From: Haemophilus parahaemolyticus
Lineage (GTDB): Bacteria; Pseudomonadota; Gammaproteobacteria; Enterobacterales; Pasteurellaceae
Direction of reading: 5' to 3'
Assembly (NCBI RefSeq): GCF_018373095.1
Contig: NZ_JAHAHT010000001.1
Coordinates: forward strand, 1 to 64,000
Length of the DNA stretch: 64,000 bases
In this document: piece after piece, positions 39,557-50,301 of the stretch
Layout: every line of letters starts with the position of its first letter
Position numbering within the stretch: position 1 is the stretch's first letter
Position numbers and translations under genes: made by a program
The notes under the pieces: generated by a model
Database searches by the model: none
What the model saw: the letters and a program-made list of their open reading frames with translations, nothing else
Told to the model about the DNA's origin: nothing

Positions 39557-40858
39557 ATGCAAAACCAATACGAAAATAAAACAGTAACGATTATAGGCTT
39601 GGGTAAAACGGGCTTATCTTGTGTCGATTTTTTTGCAGATAAAAATGCGAAAGTACAGGTGATTGATACCCGTGAGAAACCAGCTGGAATCGAACAATTA
39701 TCAAAAGAAATTCCATTACATATAGGCGGATTAAATATTGAGTGGTTGCTTAATTCCGATTTAATCGTGATTAGTCCAGGGCTTGCATTGGCAACGCCTG
39801 AAATTCAGCAAGCGATTAACGCAGGCGTAGAAGTGGTGGGCGATATTGAGCTGTTTTGCCGTGAGGCAACCGCACCAATTATTGCGATTACAGGCTCAAA
39901 TGGTAAAAGCACGGTCACAACCTTGGTGACCGAAATGGCAAAGCAAGCGAGTATTAAAGTCGGAATGGGCGGCAATATCGGCGTGCCTGCATTAAGCCTG
40001 TTAAATGGTGATTATGCACTTTATGTATTGGAACTTTCAAGCTTCCAGCTTGAAACGACTTCTTCACTCAAAGCGGTTGCGGCAACTGTACTGAATGTGA
40101 GTGAAGATCATATGGACCGATATGATTCAATTGCTGATTACCGTGCAGCAAAACTTAAAATTTATAACAATGCAGAAAATGTCATTGTGAATGGCGAAGA
40201 TCCCCAAACATATCCTGAACAAGCGGTCAAAAATCTGATTCGTTTTGCAGAACACAATGCGGAATACACCTTACGCCACGGTGTGCTTTATGCGGGTGAA
40301 ACTGCGGTGATGGGTACGAAACAGATGCTGATTCACGGTCGCCATAATGAGATGAACGCTTTAGCGGCAATGGCATTAGCTGATGCGGCGGGTATTCCTC
40401 GCGAAGGCATAGTGAAAGCCTTGCAAACTTACGGTGGATTAGCACACCGCTTCCAAGCTGTGCCAACTAATGATGGCGTGCGTTGGGTGAACGATTCCAA
40501 AGCGACCAATGTGGGCAGCACGGTGGCAGCACTGAACGGCTTAGAGGTAGCGGGTAAGCTATATTTATTATTAGGCGGAGACGGTAAAGCTGCAGATTTT
40601 TCAGAACTGAAACCGTTAATCAACAAACCGAATATCGTTTGCTACTGCTTTGGGCAAGATGGAGCAGCGTTGGCGAAACTCTCTAGCCAAAGCGTGTTGG
40701 TAGAAACGATGTATGAAGCGGTGGAAAAAATCCGCCCGCAGTTAAAACGAGGCGATATGGTGTTGCTTTCTCCTGCTTGTGCAAGCTTAGATCAGTTCAA
40801 AAACTTTGAACAACGTGGCGATATTTTTATGGCATTAGCGAAAGGAGAAGAAGCTTAA
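39557..40858 (+). CDS. murD: UDP-MurNAc-L-alanine D-glutamate ligase MurD
   Basis: Adds D-glutamate to UDP-MurNAc-L-Ala. 433 residues (E. coli 438). ATP-binding [14 protein letters not shown] near 112; ends [17 protein letters not shown]…, typical of MurD. Its stop overlaps the ftsW start (TAATG at 40856-40860). Confidence 0.97.
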   Translation: MQNQYENKTVTIIGLGKTGLSCVDFFADKNAKVQVIDTREKPAGIEQLSKEIPLHIGGLNIEWLLNSDLIVISPGLALATPEIQQAINAGVEVVGDIELFCREATAPIIAITGSNGKSTVTTLVTEMAKQASIKVGMGGNIGVPALSLLNGDYALYVLELSSFQLETTSSLKAVAATVLNVSEDHMDRYDSIADYRAAKLKIYNNAENVIVNGEDPQTYPEQAVKNLIRFAEHNAEYTLRHGVLYAGETAVMGTKQMLIHGRHNEMNALAAMALADAAGIPREGIVKALQTYGGLAHRFQAVPTNDGVRWVNDSKATNVGSTVAALNGLEVAGKLYLLLGGDGKAADFSELKPLINKPNIVCYCFGQDGAALAKLSSQSVLVETMYEAVEKIRPQLKRGDMVLLSPACASLDQFKNFEQRGDIFMALAKGEEA

Positions 40859-42036
40859 TGTGGCAAGCAATCAAAACGGGGGTTGATAATTGGTTTCGTA
40901 TTACCCCTAAAGACTCGCTTTATGATCGCACATTACTTTGGATCTATGTCAGTCTAATGACCATTGGACTAATTGCAGTTAGCTCAGCATCCATTCCTGT
41001 AAGCTGGCGCTTATATAAAGAAGCTTTTCATTTTGCAATTAATGATGCCATATATATTGGAATGGCATTATGTATTTTTGCCTTTTTTATTCAACAACCA
41101 ATAAAAAGATGGGAAAAATACAATGTTGCTTTATTTTTTATTTCGTTTGCTATGCTGCTTTCCGTATTATTTTTTGGACAAGCTGTAAATGGTGCAAAAC
41201 GTTGGATTTCTTTAGGTTTTGTTAATTTCCAAGCATCGGAATTAGCTAAATTAGCAATTATTTGCTATTTCTCTAGCTTCTATGTTCGACGTTACGATGA
41301 AATCCGCCAAAAAACTTTGAGTTTTATTCGACCATTTGTTGTTGTTTTAATTTTTATTGCGATTTTAACCGCCCAATCAGACTTAGGGAGTATTTTTATT
41401 TTATTCGTACTTACCTTTAGTATGCTCTTTATTATGGGAGCGAAATGGCAACAATTTATTGCTCTAGGCATCGTTGGCGTTTTAGGTTTCTTCGGTTATG
41501 TCTATTCTTCGGAATATCGAATGAAAAGGGTAACATCTTATCTTGATCCTTTTGCGGATGTTTATGGTGATGGACATCAACTAGCCAACTCTCAAATGGC
41601 ATTTGGGCAAGGTGAGATTTTTGGTCGGGGCTTAGGCAACTCAATCCAAAAATTAGACTATTTACCTGAAGCACATACCGATTTTATTATGGCGGTCGTG
41701 GGCGAAGAATTTGGATTAATTGGAATATTATTCATCATTTTCTTAATGATTTGTTTATTGATACGAAGCATAAAAATTAGTCGAGAATCGTTACAAATGG
41801 AGGCTCGCTTTAAAGGCTACTTTGCCTTTGGTATTTCGGTATGGATGTTTTTGCAAGGCGTAATTAATTTAGGTGTAGCCACTGGGCTGTTACCGACAAA
41901 AGGGCTGACATTTCCTTTTATCAGTTACGGTGGTTCAAGTTTAATTCTCCTTTCTATTGCAATGGCAATTTTAGTTCGAATTGATCACGAAAACCGATTG
42001 GAAAGAATAGGCTACACCCGTGCGAAGAAAAATTAA
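40858..42036 (+). CDS. ftsW: Septal peptidoglycan polymerase FtsW
   Basis: SEDS glycosyltransferase working with FtsI at the septum. 392 residues with ten membrane segments and the SEDS signature PEAHTDFIMAVVGEEFG, followed by the C-terminal FPFISYGGSSL. It overlaps murD by 1 nt, indicating coupling. A 141-bp gap follows. Confidence 0.97.
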   Translation: MWQAIKTGVDNWFRITPKDSLYDRTLLWIYVSLMTIGLIAVSSASIPVSWRLYKEAFHFAINDAIYIGMALCIFAFFIQQPIKRWEKYNVALFFISFAMLLSVLFFGQAVNGAKRWISLGFVNFQASELAKLAIICYFSSFYVRRYDEIRQKTLSFIRPFVVVLIFIAILTAQSDLGSIFILFVLTFSMLFIMGAKWQQFIALGIVGVLGFFGYVYSSEYRMKRVTSYLDPFADVYGDGHQLANSQMAFGQGEIFGRGLGNSIQKLDYLPEAHTDFIMAVVGEEFGLIGILFIIFLMICLLIRSIKISRESLQMEARFKGYFAFGISVWMFLQGVINLGVATGLLPTKGLTFPFISYGGSSLILLSIAMAILVRIDHENRLERIGYTRAKKN

Positions 42037-42177
42037 ATTTAAGCAGTTAATTTTGTAAGAAAATGTACAAATTCAACCGCTTTCTTTTTCCGAAAATGTG
42101 TAAATTCTTGTACAATATCCATAATTTTTTCTTTACAGCTGAAAATAGTCTAAAAATAAACCGAAAAGAGAATACCG

Positions 42178-43233
42178 ATGGCAAAAAAATTATTAGTGAT
42201 GGCAGGTGGAACAGGCGGACACGTATTTCCAGCCATTGCTGTTGCACGTGAATTACAGCAACAAGGATGGGAAATTTGTTGGTTAGGCACAAAAGATCGA
42301 ATGGAAGCAGATCTTGTTCCCAAGCACGGTATTCCGATTGAATTTATCCAAATTTCAGGGCTAAAAGGTAAGGGCGTAAAAGCCTTACTGACAGCCCCTT
42401 TTGCCATTCTAAGGGCGGTGTTGCAAGCATACAAAATCATTAAAAAATTTAAGCCAGATGCGGTGCTCGGGATGGGCGGTTATGTTTCAGGCCCTGGTGG
42501 GATTGCTGCGAAATTGTGTGGTGTGCCTGTGATCTTACACGAGCAAAATGCGGTGGCAGGGCTAACCAATGTGTGGCTTTCAAAAATTGCTCGCTGTGTG
42601 TTGCAAGCCTTTCCAAATGCTTTCCCGAATGCAGAAGTGGTGGGCAATCCTGTTCGCCAAGATTTATTTGAGATTGAAGCACCAGAACAGCGTTTTGCAG
42701 CGCGTGATTATCCGATTAACATTTTAGTGATGGGTGGCAGCCAAGGTGCACAAGTGATTAACCAAACTGTCCCCGAAGTGGCGAAAATGTTGGGCAATCA
42801 GGTGTTCATTAGCCATCAAGTGGGTAAAGGCAAATTAGCGGGCGTTGAAGAGGTTTATCACACTACAGGCAATGGCGTGGCAAGCGAGTTTATCGATGAT
42901 ATGAAAGCGGCTTACGAATGGGCGGATTTAGTCATTTGCCGTTCGGGGGCATTAACGGTATGCGAAATTGCTGCCGCGGGTTTGCCTGCTATTTTTGTGC
43001 CGTTCCAACATAAAGATAGACAGCAATTTTTAAATGCGGAATATTTGGTGGAAGCGGGGGCAGCTTATGTGATTGAGCAACCTGAATTTACGCCAGAAAA
43101 ACTGTTAGCGGTGTTAGAGCCGTTGATTGCTGATCGTACTAAATTAACCGAGATGGCAATCAAAGCCAGAGCAAAAGCCACGCCAACTGCTGCAAAACGC
43201 GTGGCGGAAGTAATTGTAGAAGAAAGTCATTAA
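42178..43233 (+). CDS. murG: UDP-GlcNAc undecaprenyl-PP-MurNAc-pentapeptide transferase MurG
   Basis: Converts lipid I to lipid II at the inner face of the membrane. 351 residues (E. coli 355). N-terminal [12 protein letters not shown] and the donor-site region [20 protein letters not shown] are intact. Confidence 0.97.
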   Translation: MAKKLLVMAGGTGGHVFPAIAVARELQQQGWEICWLGTKDRMEADLVPKHGIPIEFIQISGLKGKGVKALLTAPFAILRAVLQAYKIIKKFKPDAVLGMGGYVSGPGGIAAKLCGVPVILHEQNAVAGLTNVWLSKIARCVLQAFPNAFPNAEVVGNPVRQDLFEIEAPEQRFAARDYPINILVMGGSQGAQVINQTVPEVAKMLGNQVFISHQVGKGKLAGVEEVYHTTGNGVASEFIDDMKAAYEWADLVICRSGALTVCEIAAAGLPAIFVPFQHKDRQQFLNAEYLVEAGAAYVIEQPEFTPEKLLAVLEPLIADRTKLTEMAIKARAKATPTAAKRVAEVIVEESH

Positions 43234-43248
43234 TTTAGAGAATATAAA

Positions 43249-44676
43249 ATGAAAAATTTCCAAGATAATATAAAAAAACTCGTGCCTGAAATGCGCCGTG
43301 TGAGCCAAATTCACTTTATCGGGATTGGCGGTGCGGGGATGAGCGGTATTGCTGAAGTATTACTGAATGCAGGCTACAAAATCAGCGGTTCAGATATTGC
43401 CGATGGTGTGGTTACCAAACGCCTAGCTGCTGCAGGGGCACATATTTTTATTGGTCACAGTGCGGAAAATATTGCAGGGGCAAGCGTAGTGGTGGCATCC
43501 AGTGCGATTAACGAAGAAAACTCTGAAGTAAAAGCAGCAAAAGAAGCACGTATTCCTGTGATTCAACGTGCACAAATGTTGGCAGAAATTATGCGTTTCC
43601 GCCACGGAATTGCGATTGCGGGCACCCATGGCAAAACCACAACCACTGCAATGATCTCAATGATTTACACCGAAGCTGGTTTAGATCCAACCTTCGTAAA
43701 CGGCGGTTTAGTAAAATCTGCGGGTAAAAATGCTCACTTAGGTGCAAGCCGTTATTTAGTGGCGGAGGCAGATGAAAGTGATGCGTCATTCTTACATTTA
43801 CAACCAATGGTTTCTGTTGTCACTAACATTGAGCCAGACCATATGGACACCTACGGTGGCGACTTCGAGAAGATGAAAGAGACTTACGTTAAATTCTTGC
43901 GTAACTTGCCTTTCTACGGCTTGGCAGTAATGTGTGCTGATGATGCAACAGTGATGGAAATCGCACCGAAAGTAGGTCGCCAAGTGATTACTTACGGATT
44001 TAGTGAAAATGCAGATTACCGTATTGAAGATTACCAACAAACAGGCTTCCAAGGACACTACACGGTGATTTGCCCGAACGGGGAACGTATTGAGGTGCTG
44101 TTAAACGTACCTGGTCGTCATAATGCATTGAATGCGACTGCGGCACTTGCGGTTGCTAAAGAAGAAGGCATTGCTAATGAGGCAATTTTAGCTGCCCTTG
44201 CGGATTTCCAAGGGGCAGGACGCCGCTTTGACCAGCTGGGTTCATTTATTCGCCCGAATGGTAAAGTGATGTTGGTGGATGATTATGGTCACCATCCAAC
44301 TGAGGTGGACGTAACAATTAAAGCCGCTCGCCAAGGTTGGGATGGTAAACGCATTGTGATGGTATTCCAACCGCACCGTTATTCGCGTACTCGTGATTTG
44401 TTTGACGATTTTGTGCAAGTGCTTTCACAAGTAGACGCTTTAGTGATGTTGGATGTGTATGCCGCAGGTGAAGCTCCAATTGTTGGGGCGGATAGTAAAG
44501 CGTTGTGTCGTTCCATCCGTAACTTGGGTAAGGTTGATCCGATTTTGGTGTCGGATATCAGCCAGCTAGGTGAAGTTCTCGACCAGATTATTCAAGATGG
44601 CGATTTAATTTTGGCACAAGGTGCAGGTAACGTGAGCAAACTGTCGCGTGATTTAGCAGAGAGTTGGAAAGCGTAA
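43249..44676 (+). CDS. murC: UDP-MurNAc L-alanine ligase MurC
   Basis: First amino-acid ligase of peptidoglycan synthesis. 475 residues (E. coli 491). N-terminal [17 protein letters not shown] binds [15 protein letters not shown] near 125 binds [16 protein letters not shown] follows. It starts 15 bp after murG. Confidence 0.97.
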   Translation: MKNFQDNIKKLVPEMRRVSQIHFIGIGGAGMSGIAEVLLNAGYKISGSDIADGVVTKRLAAAGAHIFIGHSAENIAGASVVVASSAINEENSEVKAAKEARIPVIQRAQMLAEIMRFRHGIAIAGTHGKTTTTAMISMIYTEAGLDPTFVNGGLVKSAGKNAHLGASRYLVAEADESDASFLHLQPMVSVVTNIEPDHMDTYGGDFEKMKETYVKFLRNLPFYGLAVMCADDATVMEIAPKVGRQVITYGFSENADYRIEDYQQTGFQGHYTVICPNGERIEVLLNVPGRHNALNATAALAVAKEEGIANEAILAALADFQGAGRRFDQLGSFIRPNGKVMLVDDYGHHPTEVDVTIKAARQGWDGKRIVMVFQPHRYSRTRDLFDDFVQVLSQVDALVMLDVYAAGEAPIVGADSKALCRSIRNLGKVDPILVSDISQLGEVLDQIIQDGDLILAQGAGNVSKLSRDLAESWKA

Positions 44677-44721
44677 GCGGTTGTTTTTACAATATATTTT
44701 GCAAATTACATCGCTTGTAGG

Positions 44722-44768
44722 GTGGGTTTTCTTGCCCACCAAATATCATAGAGGGCAAGAAAGCCCAC
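44722..44768. repeat. Inverted repeat between murC and ddlB
   Basis: GTGGGTTTTCTTGCCC (44722-44737) pairs with GGGCAAGAAAGCCCAC (44753-44768), 16-bp arms with one mismatch around 15 nt. No T-run follows, so it is not a simple terminator; it lies within the dcw transcript, 22 bp before ddlB. A common type of dispersed hairpin. Confidence 0.65.
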
Positions 44769-44790
44769 TTTATAGAAAATTGAGAATACA

Positions 44791-45702
44791 ATGAGCATTA
44801 AAAACGAAAAAATTGCAGTGTTATTTGGTGGCGTTTCAATGGAACGCGAGGTATCGTTAAACTCTGGTGCAGCGGTAACCGAAGCCCTTAAAAGCCTTGG
44901 CTATAATGTGGAAGGCATTGATACCAAAGAGTTCCCAATTGAAAAATTAAAAGAAAAAGGGATTCAACGGGTTTTCAACATTTTACACGGCGGCATTGGT
45001 GAGAACGGTGTGTTGCAAGGTGCTTTGGAACAGATGGGCATTCCTTACACAGGCTGTGGCGTGATGGCATCAGCAATTACTTTAGATAAATTCCGCACCA
45101 AATTATTGTGGCAAGCTGTTGGTTTACCGACCGCAGAAATGGTGGTGGTAAAACGCGGACAAGCGGTCGATTCTGCAGCAATTATTGCAAAATTAGGCTT
45201 GCCAGTGTTTGTTAAACCTTCTTGTGAAGGCTCAAGCGTTGGCGTGTTCAAGGTAAAAACTGAAGCGGAATTACAACCTGCGATTGAAGAGGCGTTAAAA
45301 TTTGACAGTATTGTGTTAGTTGAAGAATTTTTAGCAGGGGCGGAATATTCTGTGCCAGTGTTAGATGGCGAAGTATTGCCAGCGGTGCAAGTGATTCCAG
45401 AAGGTGAGTTTTATGATTACCACGCCAAATATATTTCAGACAACACCCAATATGTGGTGCCTGCATTAAACGATGAACGCCAAGCAGAAGTGGCAAAAAT
45501 TGTGAAACAAGCCTTTGATGTGGTGGGTTGTCGTGGTTGGAGTCGTATTGATGTGATGGAAGATGCAAATGGCAAATTCCGTTTGGTGGAAGTAAATACC
45601 TGCCCAGGTATGACAAGCCACAGCATCTTCCCGAAATCGGCAGCAACCGTGGGTTATAGCTTTGAACGTTTAGTTGAACGCGTATTGGAGTTAAGTGCGT
45701 AA
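44791..45702 (+). CDS. ddlB: D-alanine-D-alanine ligase
   Basis: Makes the D-Ala-D-Ala used by MurF. 303 residues (E. coli DdlB 306), ATP-grasp fold with [14 protein letters not shown] at the N-terminus, the omega-loop region [13 protein letters not shown] and [13 protein letters not shown]. Its stop overlaps the ftsQ start. Confidence 0.97.
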   Translation: MSIKNEKIAVLFGGVSMEREVSLNSGAAVTEALKSLGYNVEGIDTKEFPIEKLKEKGIQRVFNILHGGIGENGVLQGALEQMGIPYTGCGVMASAITLDKFRTKLLWQAVGLPTAEMVVVKRGQAVDSAAIIAKLGLPVFVKPSCEGSSVGVFKVKTEAELQPAIEEALKFDSIVLVEEFLAGAEYSVPVLDGEVLPAVQVIPEGEFYDYHAKYISDNTQYVVPALNDERQAEVAKIVKQAFDVVGCRGWSRIDVMEDANGKFRLVEVNTCPGMTSHSIFPKSAATVGYSFERLVERVLELSA

Positions 45703-46511
45703 TGGCTAAGTTTGCTCGAAAGAGAAAACCCAACTATGCCCATATGGTTAAAGAGCATGTGGTAGCAAAAATTCATTTATTGCCAATGAAATGGCTAACT
45801 TCATTTAAGCCGTTGATTCTGTTATTTTGTTTCATTGTGATATATGCTTTATATGCAAGTTGGTCGACGATATTAGAAAGTTTAGATAGAACACCTATTC
45901 GTGCTTATGCATTAACACATAAAACCCAATTTACAACCAATGCAGATATTCGTGAAGTATTAGCTAAAGAACCTGTGCTTAAAGGCTATTTTTCTCAGGA
46001 TATTCAAGAAGTTAAAGAGAAATTAAAGCAGCTTTCTTGGGTAAAAGATGTTGTTGTACGGAAATCTTATCCTGATCGTTTAAGCATTGGTATTGTTGAA
46101 TATAAACCTGTTGCCGTATGGAATAATGTTCATTATTTGTCTGACCAAGGGGTTGTGTTTAGTTTGCCAGCAGATCGCTTTGATAAAGCAGATTTACCTG
46201 TTATGTTTGGACCTGACGCAGAAAGTAAAGATGTGCTTGAAGCATGGAGTAAAATCCAAAAAGAACTGACTTCAAGAGATTTATCACTGAAATCACTTGC
46301 CGTAGATAATCGCGGCTCTTGGTCGATTACGCTGGCAAATAATATTGAATTAAAATTAGGGCGCGGTGAATGGATTCCTAAAATTGACCGCTTTATAATG
46401 ATTTTCCCAGAAATAGAAGTGCCTGAGGGGCAGCGTGTTGCCTATGTTGATTTACGTTATGAACATGGTGCTGCAGTCGGCTTCTATCCAATACAAAAAC
46501 CTAAATTATAA
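45702..46511 (+). CDS. ftsQ: Cell division protein FtsQ
   Basis: Scaffold of the FtsQLB complex. 269 residues (E. coli 276): basic cytoplasmic tail, membrane segment (~30-50), a POTRA domain (TPIRAYALTHKTQFTTNADIREV region, ~65-135), and a beta domain. It overlaps ddlB by 1 nt (TAATG). Confidence 0.93.
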   Translation: MAKFARKRKPNYAHMVKEHVVAKIHLLPMKWLTSFKPLILLFCFIVIYALYASWSTILESLDRTPIRAYALTHKTQFTTNADIREVLAKEPVLKGYFSQDIQEVKEKLKQLSWVKDVVVRKSYPDRLSIGIVEYKPVAVWNNVHYLSDQGVVFSLPADRFDKADLPVMFGPDAESKDVLEAWSKIQKELTSRDLSLKSLAVDNRGSWSITLANNIELKLGRGEWIPKIDRFIMIFPEIEVPEGQRVAYVDLRYEHGAAVGFYPIQKPKL

Positions 46512-46528
46512 ATAAAACGAAAGAGAAA

Positions 46529-47815
46529 ATGAGTGATAATAGAGATGAGCTAGATACCGTTGTAGGGCTTGATATTGGTACATCTAAGACGGTCGCCGTA
46601 ATTGGAGAAATCTTACCTGACGGCGTAATTAAAGTATTGGGCACTGGCGTATCACCTTCAAAAGGTGTAGATCGTGGTGGTATTATTGATTTAGATGCTG
46701 TGGTGCGCTCCATTCGCAATGCTATTGAAGAAGCTGAATCCGTTTCAAATCTGGATTTCTTCCAAGTAATGCTTGCCATTTCAGGTCCACATATTACGGG
46801 TCTAAATGAAGTTGGACAGATTCCTTTAGAAAATATTGTAAGAAAGGAAGATGTTGATGATGCAAAATACAATGCCAGTTCCGTGCGTTTACCTGATGGA
46901 TTAGAAATGTTACATATTATTCCTCAGGAGTTTAAGGTGGATCGCTTACCCTCAACTAAAAATCCAGTGGGGTTATCTGGTAGCCGATTAACCGCCCACA
47001 TTCACTTAATTGCGGCTCATCAAGATTGGAAACGCAATTTAGTTAATGCTGTCGAACGCGATAAAAAATCAGAAGTGGCAGGTGTTGTTTTTTCTGGTTT
47101 GGCTTCAGCTTGCTCCGTATTGACGGAAGATGAAAAAGAGTTAGGTGTTTGCTTAGTTGATATTGGTGCAGGCACGATGGATGTGATGGTGTATACCGAT
47201 GGTGCGCTACGTTTTAGTAAAGTTTATCCCTTTGGTGGAAACGATGTAACCGATTTCCTCGCTCGTACTTTTACAACATCACGTAAAGAAGCAGAAAATA
47301 TTAAAATTAATTATGGGAGTACCGTTTCACCACCGTCTAATAATCCTGATAAAAAATTCTCAATTGCAGGATTAGCAGGTGGTGCGCCTCGCATTTATAC
47401 TAAAGCACATGTTGCAGAAGTAACTGCTAAATGTTATAGCGATTTATTCAAAGTAATTAATGCCGATTTAATGCAATTACGTCAAGATTTGTATATGCAG
47501 GGAATAAAACAGGAATTAATTGCAGGTTTTGTGTTAACTGGTGGTGGTTCACAAATAGAAGATATTGTAAAATGTGCAAAAAATGTCTTTGATGCGCATG
47601 TGCGTGTAGGGAGTCCATTACATATTACAGGGTTAACTGATTATGTAAACAAACCACAATATGCTACGGTTTTAGGGCTTTTGCAATATCATTATCACTA
47701 TCCAATACAACTTAAAAATACGGCACTAATTAGCAATCAAAATGTTGCGGATGTATTTGAAGGCGTGAAGAAAAAAACACGTAAAGCTCTGAATTGGATT
47801 AAATCAAATTTTTAA
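46529..47815 (+). CDS. ftsA: Cell division protein FtsA
   Basis: Actin-like protein that tethers FtsZ to the membrane and recruits later divisome proteins. 428 residues (E. coli 420). Phosphate-binding GLDIGTSKTVAVIGE near the N-terminus, DIGAGTMDVMVYT near 214, and a C-terminal amphipathic helix KKKTRKALNWIKSNF for membrane attachment. Confidence 0.97.
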   Translation: MSDNRDELDTVVGLDIGTSKTVAVIGEILPDGVIKVLGTGVSPSKGVDRGGIIDLDAVVRSIRNAIEEAESVSNLDFFQVMLAISGPHITGLNEVGQIPLENIVRKEDVDDAKYNASSVRLPDGLEMLHIIPQEFKVDRLPSTKNPVGLSGSRLTAHIHLIAAHQDWKRNLVNAVERDKKSEVAGVVFSGLASACSVLTEDEKELGVCLVDIGAGTMDVMVYTDGALRFSKVYPFGGNDVTDFLARTFTTSRKEAENIKINYGSTVSPPSNNPDKKFSIAGLAGGAPRIYTKAHVAEVTAKCYSDLFKVINADLMQLRQDLYMQGIKQELIAGFVLTGGGSQIEDIVKCAKNVFDAHVRVGSPLHITGLTDYVNKPQYATVLGLLQYHYHYPIQLKNTALISNQNVADVFEGVKKKTRKALNWIKSNF

Positions 47816-47857
47816 ATTAATAAGTCGATACAGTACTTATTTTTAGGGAGTAAAAGA

Positions 47858-49087
47858 ATGTTCGAACCAGTTTTTGAAATGACACCTGATGCGATCATTA
47901 AAGTCGTTGGTGTTGGTGGCGGTGGCGGTAATGCTCTTAACCATATGGTAAAGAGCTGCCAAGAAGATGATATTGGTAGTGTTGAGTTTTTCTCTGTCAA
48001 TACAGATGCACAAGTTTTACGTTCAAGCTCTGTTCGTAACACTGTTCAAATCGGGGCGAATATAACCAATGGTTTAGGTGCTGGGGCTGATCCAAACATT
48101 GGTTATCAATCTGCTGAAGAAGATCGTGAAGCATTAAGCAACATGATTAATGGTGCTGATATGGTGTTTATCGCAGCAGGTATGGGTGGTGGCACAGGTA
48201 CTGGTGCCGCACCTGTGATTGCAGAAATTGCGAAAAGCCAAGAAGCATTGACCGTTGCAATTGTGACCAAACCGTTTAACTTTGAAGGTAAAAAACGTGC
48301 TCATTTTGCAGAACAAGGTATTAAAGAGTTGTCTAAAAACGTAGACTCTCTCATTATTATCCAAAATGAAAAATTACTAAAAGTACTTCCTAAAAATATT
48401 AAATTTAAAGAAGCCTACGCTTATGCTGATGATGTATTACGCAATGCCGTATTAGGTATCACAGATATGATTACTAAAGAAGGCTTAGTAAACGTAGACT
48501 TTGCCGACGTGAAAAAGGTAATGTCTGAAATGGGGCGTGCAATGATGGGAACAGGTGTTGCTGAAGGTGAAGGTCGTGCAGAACGTGCAGCAATGGATGC
48601 GGTTGCAAGCCCATTATTAGAAGATGTAGATTTATCTGGTGCAAAAGGCGTATTAATTAACATCTCTGCAGGTGATGATTTAGAACTGAATGAAGTAGAT
48701 GCTGTCGTAAAATATGTAACAGAAGCAGCAGATCCTGATGCAACCATCATCTTTGGTACAACATTCTATCCTGAAATGGAAGGTCAAATCCGTGTAACAT
48801 TAGTAGCAACAGGTTTAGGTCAGACCGAAGAACTTGCTATGCCGAGAACAGGTATGTTAGAACAGCCTGCACCTGCTCAACAACCTACTCAAAAACCTGT
48901 AGGATATGGCATTCAACAACCTGTTCAGCCTACTCAACCTAATCTTGGTTATGGTCATCAACCACAACCAACTGGCTTTAACCAAGCACCACAAAATGCT
49001 GGAACAACGCAACAGCCAAGAACAATTGATCCAAACCAAGTGTTCTCACCGAGCTCTATTCCAGGATTTATGCGAAACGGTCGTTAA
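47858..49087 (+). CDS. ftsZ: Cell division protein FtsZ
   Basis: Tubulin-like GTPase forming the Z ring. 409 residues (E. coli 383): GTPase domain with [18 protein letters not shown], then a Pro/Gln-rich linker (~330-390), and the conserved C-terminal peptide [10 protein letters not shown], which binds FtsA and ZipA. A Pro-Gln-rich linker of this length is normal variation. Confidence 0.98.
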   Translation: MFEPVFEMTPDAIIKVVGVGGGGGNALNHMVKSCQEDDIGSVEFFSVNTDAQVLRSSSVRNTVQIGANITNGLGAGADPNIGYQSAEEDREALSNMINGADMVFIAAGMGGGTGTGAAPVIAEIAKSQEALTVAIVTKPFNFEGKKRAHFAEQGIKELSKNVDSLIIIQNEKLLKVLPKNIKFKEAYAYADDVLRNAVLGITDMITKEGLVNVDFADVKKVMSEMGRAMMGTGVAEGEGRAERAAMDAVASPLLEDVDLSGAKGVLINISAGDDLELNEVDAVVKYVTEAADPDATIIFGTTFYPEMEGQIRVTLVATGLGQTEELAMPRTGMLEQPAPAQQPTQKPVGYGIQQPVQPTQPNLGYGHQPQPTGFNQAPQNAGTTQQPRTIDPNQVFSPSSIPGFMRNGR

Positions 49088-49113
49088 TTTCGACCGCTTG
49101 CGAGGAATAAAAA

Positions 49114-50034
49114 ATGATTAAACAAAGAACCCTAAAACAAGCAACCAAAGTCACTGGCATTGGTTTGCACAGCGGTAAAAAAGTGACGCTTACTTTGCGT
49201 CCTGCACCTGCCAATACGGGGATTATTTATGCTCGAACCGATTTAGAACCTGCAGTTTACTTCCCTGCAAGTGCGGAATCGATTCGTGATACACAGCTTT
49301 GTACTTGTATGATCAACGATGACGGTGTGCGTATTTCAACCGTTGAACACTTAAATGCGGCGATGGCAGCATTAGGGTTAGACAACCTTATCGTGGAAGT
49401 TGATGCTCCTGAAATTCCAATTATGGATGGCAGTGCAAGTCCGTTTATCTATCTCTTCTTAGATGCGGGTATCGAAGAACAAAATGCTCCGAAAAAATTC
49501 ATCCGCATTAAAGAAACTGTACGTGTGGAAGAGGGTGATAAATGGGCAGAAATCAGACCTTATGCAAATGGCTTAAAATTAGATTTCACCATTGATTTCA
49601 ATCACCCGATGATTAGCAAAGATGTACGCCATTTTACGATGGATCTTTCAGCCGAAAATTTCATTCAGCAAATTAGCCGTGCAAGAACCTTTACTTTTAT
49701 GAAAGATGTGGAATATCTCCAATCAATTGGTTTAGCACTAGGCGGTAGCTTAGATAATGCCATCGTGTTAGATGATTACCGCATTTTGAATGAAGATGGC
49801 TTACGCTATAAAGATGAATTAGTAAAACATAAAATGCTCGATTCTATCGGCGATCTTTTTATGTGCGGTTACAACATCTTAGGCGATTTCAGAGCGTATA
49901 AATCGGGTCACGGTGTGAACAATAAGTTACTCCGTGCCGTGCTTGCGAATGAAAATGCGTGGGAATTTGTCACTTTCGAGGACAAAGAAACCGTGCCGCA
50001 AGGTTATCGCTTAAAAGATTTAGTTTTTATCTAA
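49114..50034 (+). CDS. lpxC: UDP-3-O-acyl-N-acetylglucosamine deacetylase LpxC
   Basis: Zinc enzyme of the committed step of lipid A synthesis. 306 residues (E. coli 305). Zinc-binding His in [10 protein letters not shown] and in HKMLDSIGD; the catalytic HGVNN segment follows. It closes the dcw cluster, as in E. coli. Confidence 0.98.
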   Translation: MIKQRTLKQATKVTGIGLHSGKKVTLTLRPAPANTGIIYARTDLEPAVYFPASAESIRDTQLCTCMINDDGVRISTVEHLNAAMAALGLDNLIVEVDAPEIPIMDGSASPFIYLFLDAGIEEQNAPKKFIRIKETVRVEEGDKWAEIRPYANGLKLDFTIDFNHPMISKDVRHFTMDLSAENFIQQISRARTFTFMKDVEYLQSIGLALGGSLDNAIVLDDYRILNEDGLRYKDELVKHKMLDSIGDLFMCGYNILGDFRAYKSGHGVNNKLLRAVLANENAWEFVTFEDKETVPQGYRLKDLVFI

Positions 50035-50041
50035 TCAATTC

Positions 50042-50096
50042 TACCCCTCTTTCCTTGTGAAAGAGGGGTAAGCGGTCGATTTTGACCGCTTTTTTA
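50042..50096 (+). terminator. Two hairpins ending the dcw-lpxC transcript
   Basis: TACCCCTCTTTC (50042-50053) pairs with GAAAGAGGGGTA (50059-50070). AAGCGGTC (50070-50077) then pairs with GACCGCTT (50084-50091) and is followed by T; the second hairpin uses uptake-signal sequence and is the likely terminator. The rest of the gap to purL holds only the purL promoter. Confidence 0.8.
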
Positions 50097-50233
50097 CAAA
50101 GTCACTTTCATTCTCTATTTTCTTCCTTCTCTCTCTTCCTGAAATTACATTACGCAATTCCAAACTATCTCTCGTTCCTGAATTACTACCCACCCACATA
50201 ATAAGGAGTCAATCACACTTGTGCATTTTTAAA

Positions 50234-50262
50234 ATGCAAACGTTTGCGTTATCCGTTATAAT
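50234..50262 (+). promoter_or_regulatory. purL promoter with PurR operator
   Basis: ATGCAAACGTTTGCGT (50234-50249) differs from the palindromic PurR operator ACGCAAACGTTTGCGT at one base. It overlaps the likely -35 region of a promoter with TATAAT at 50257-50262. PurR with hypoxanthine or guanine should repress purL here. Confidence 0.85.
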
Positions 50263-50301
50263 ACGCCCGATTTTTTACTTTTCTTAATACGGAACTGCAA
50301 T

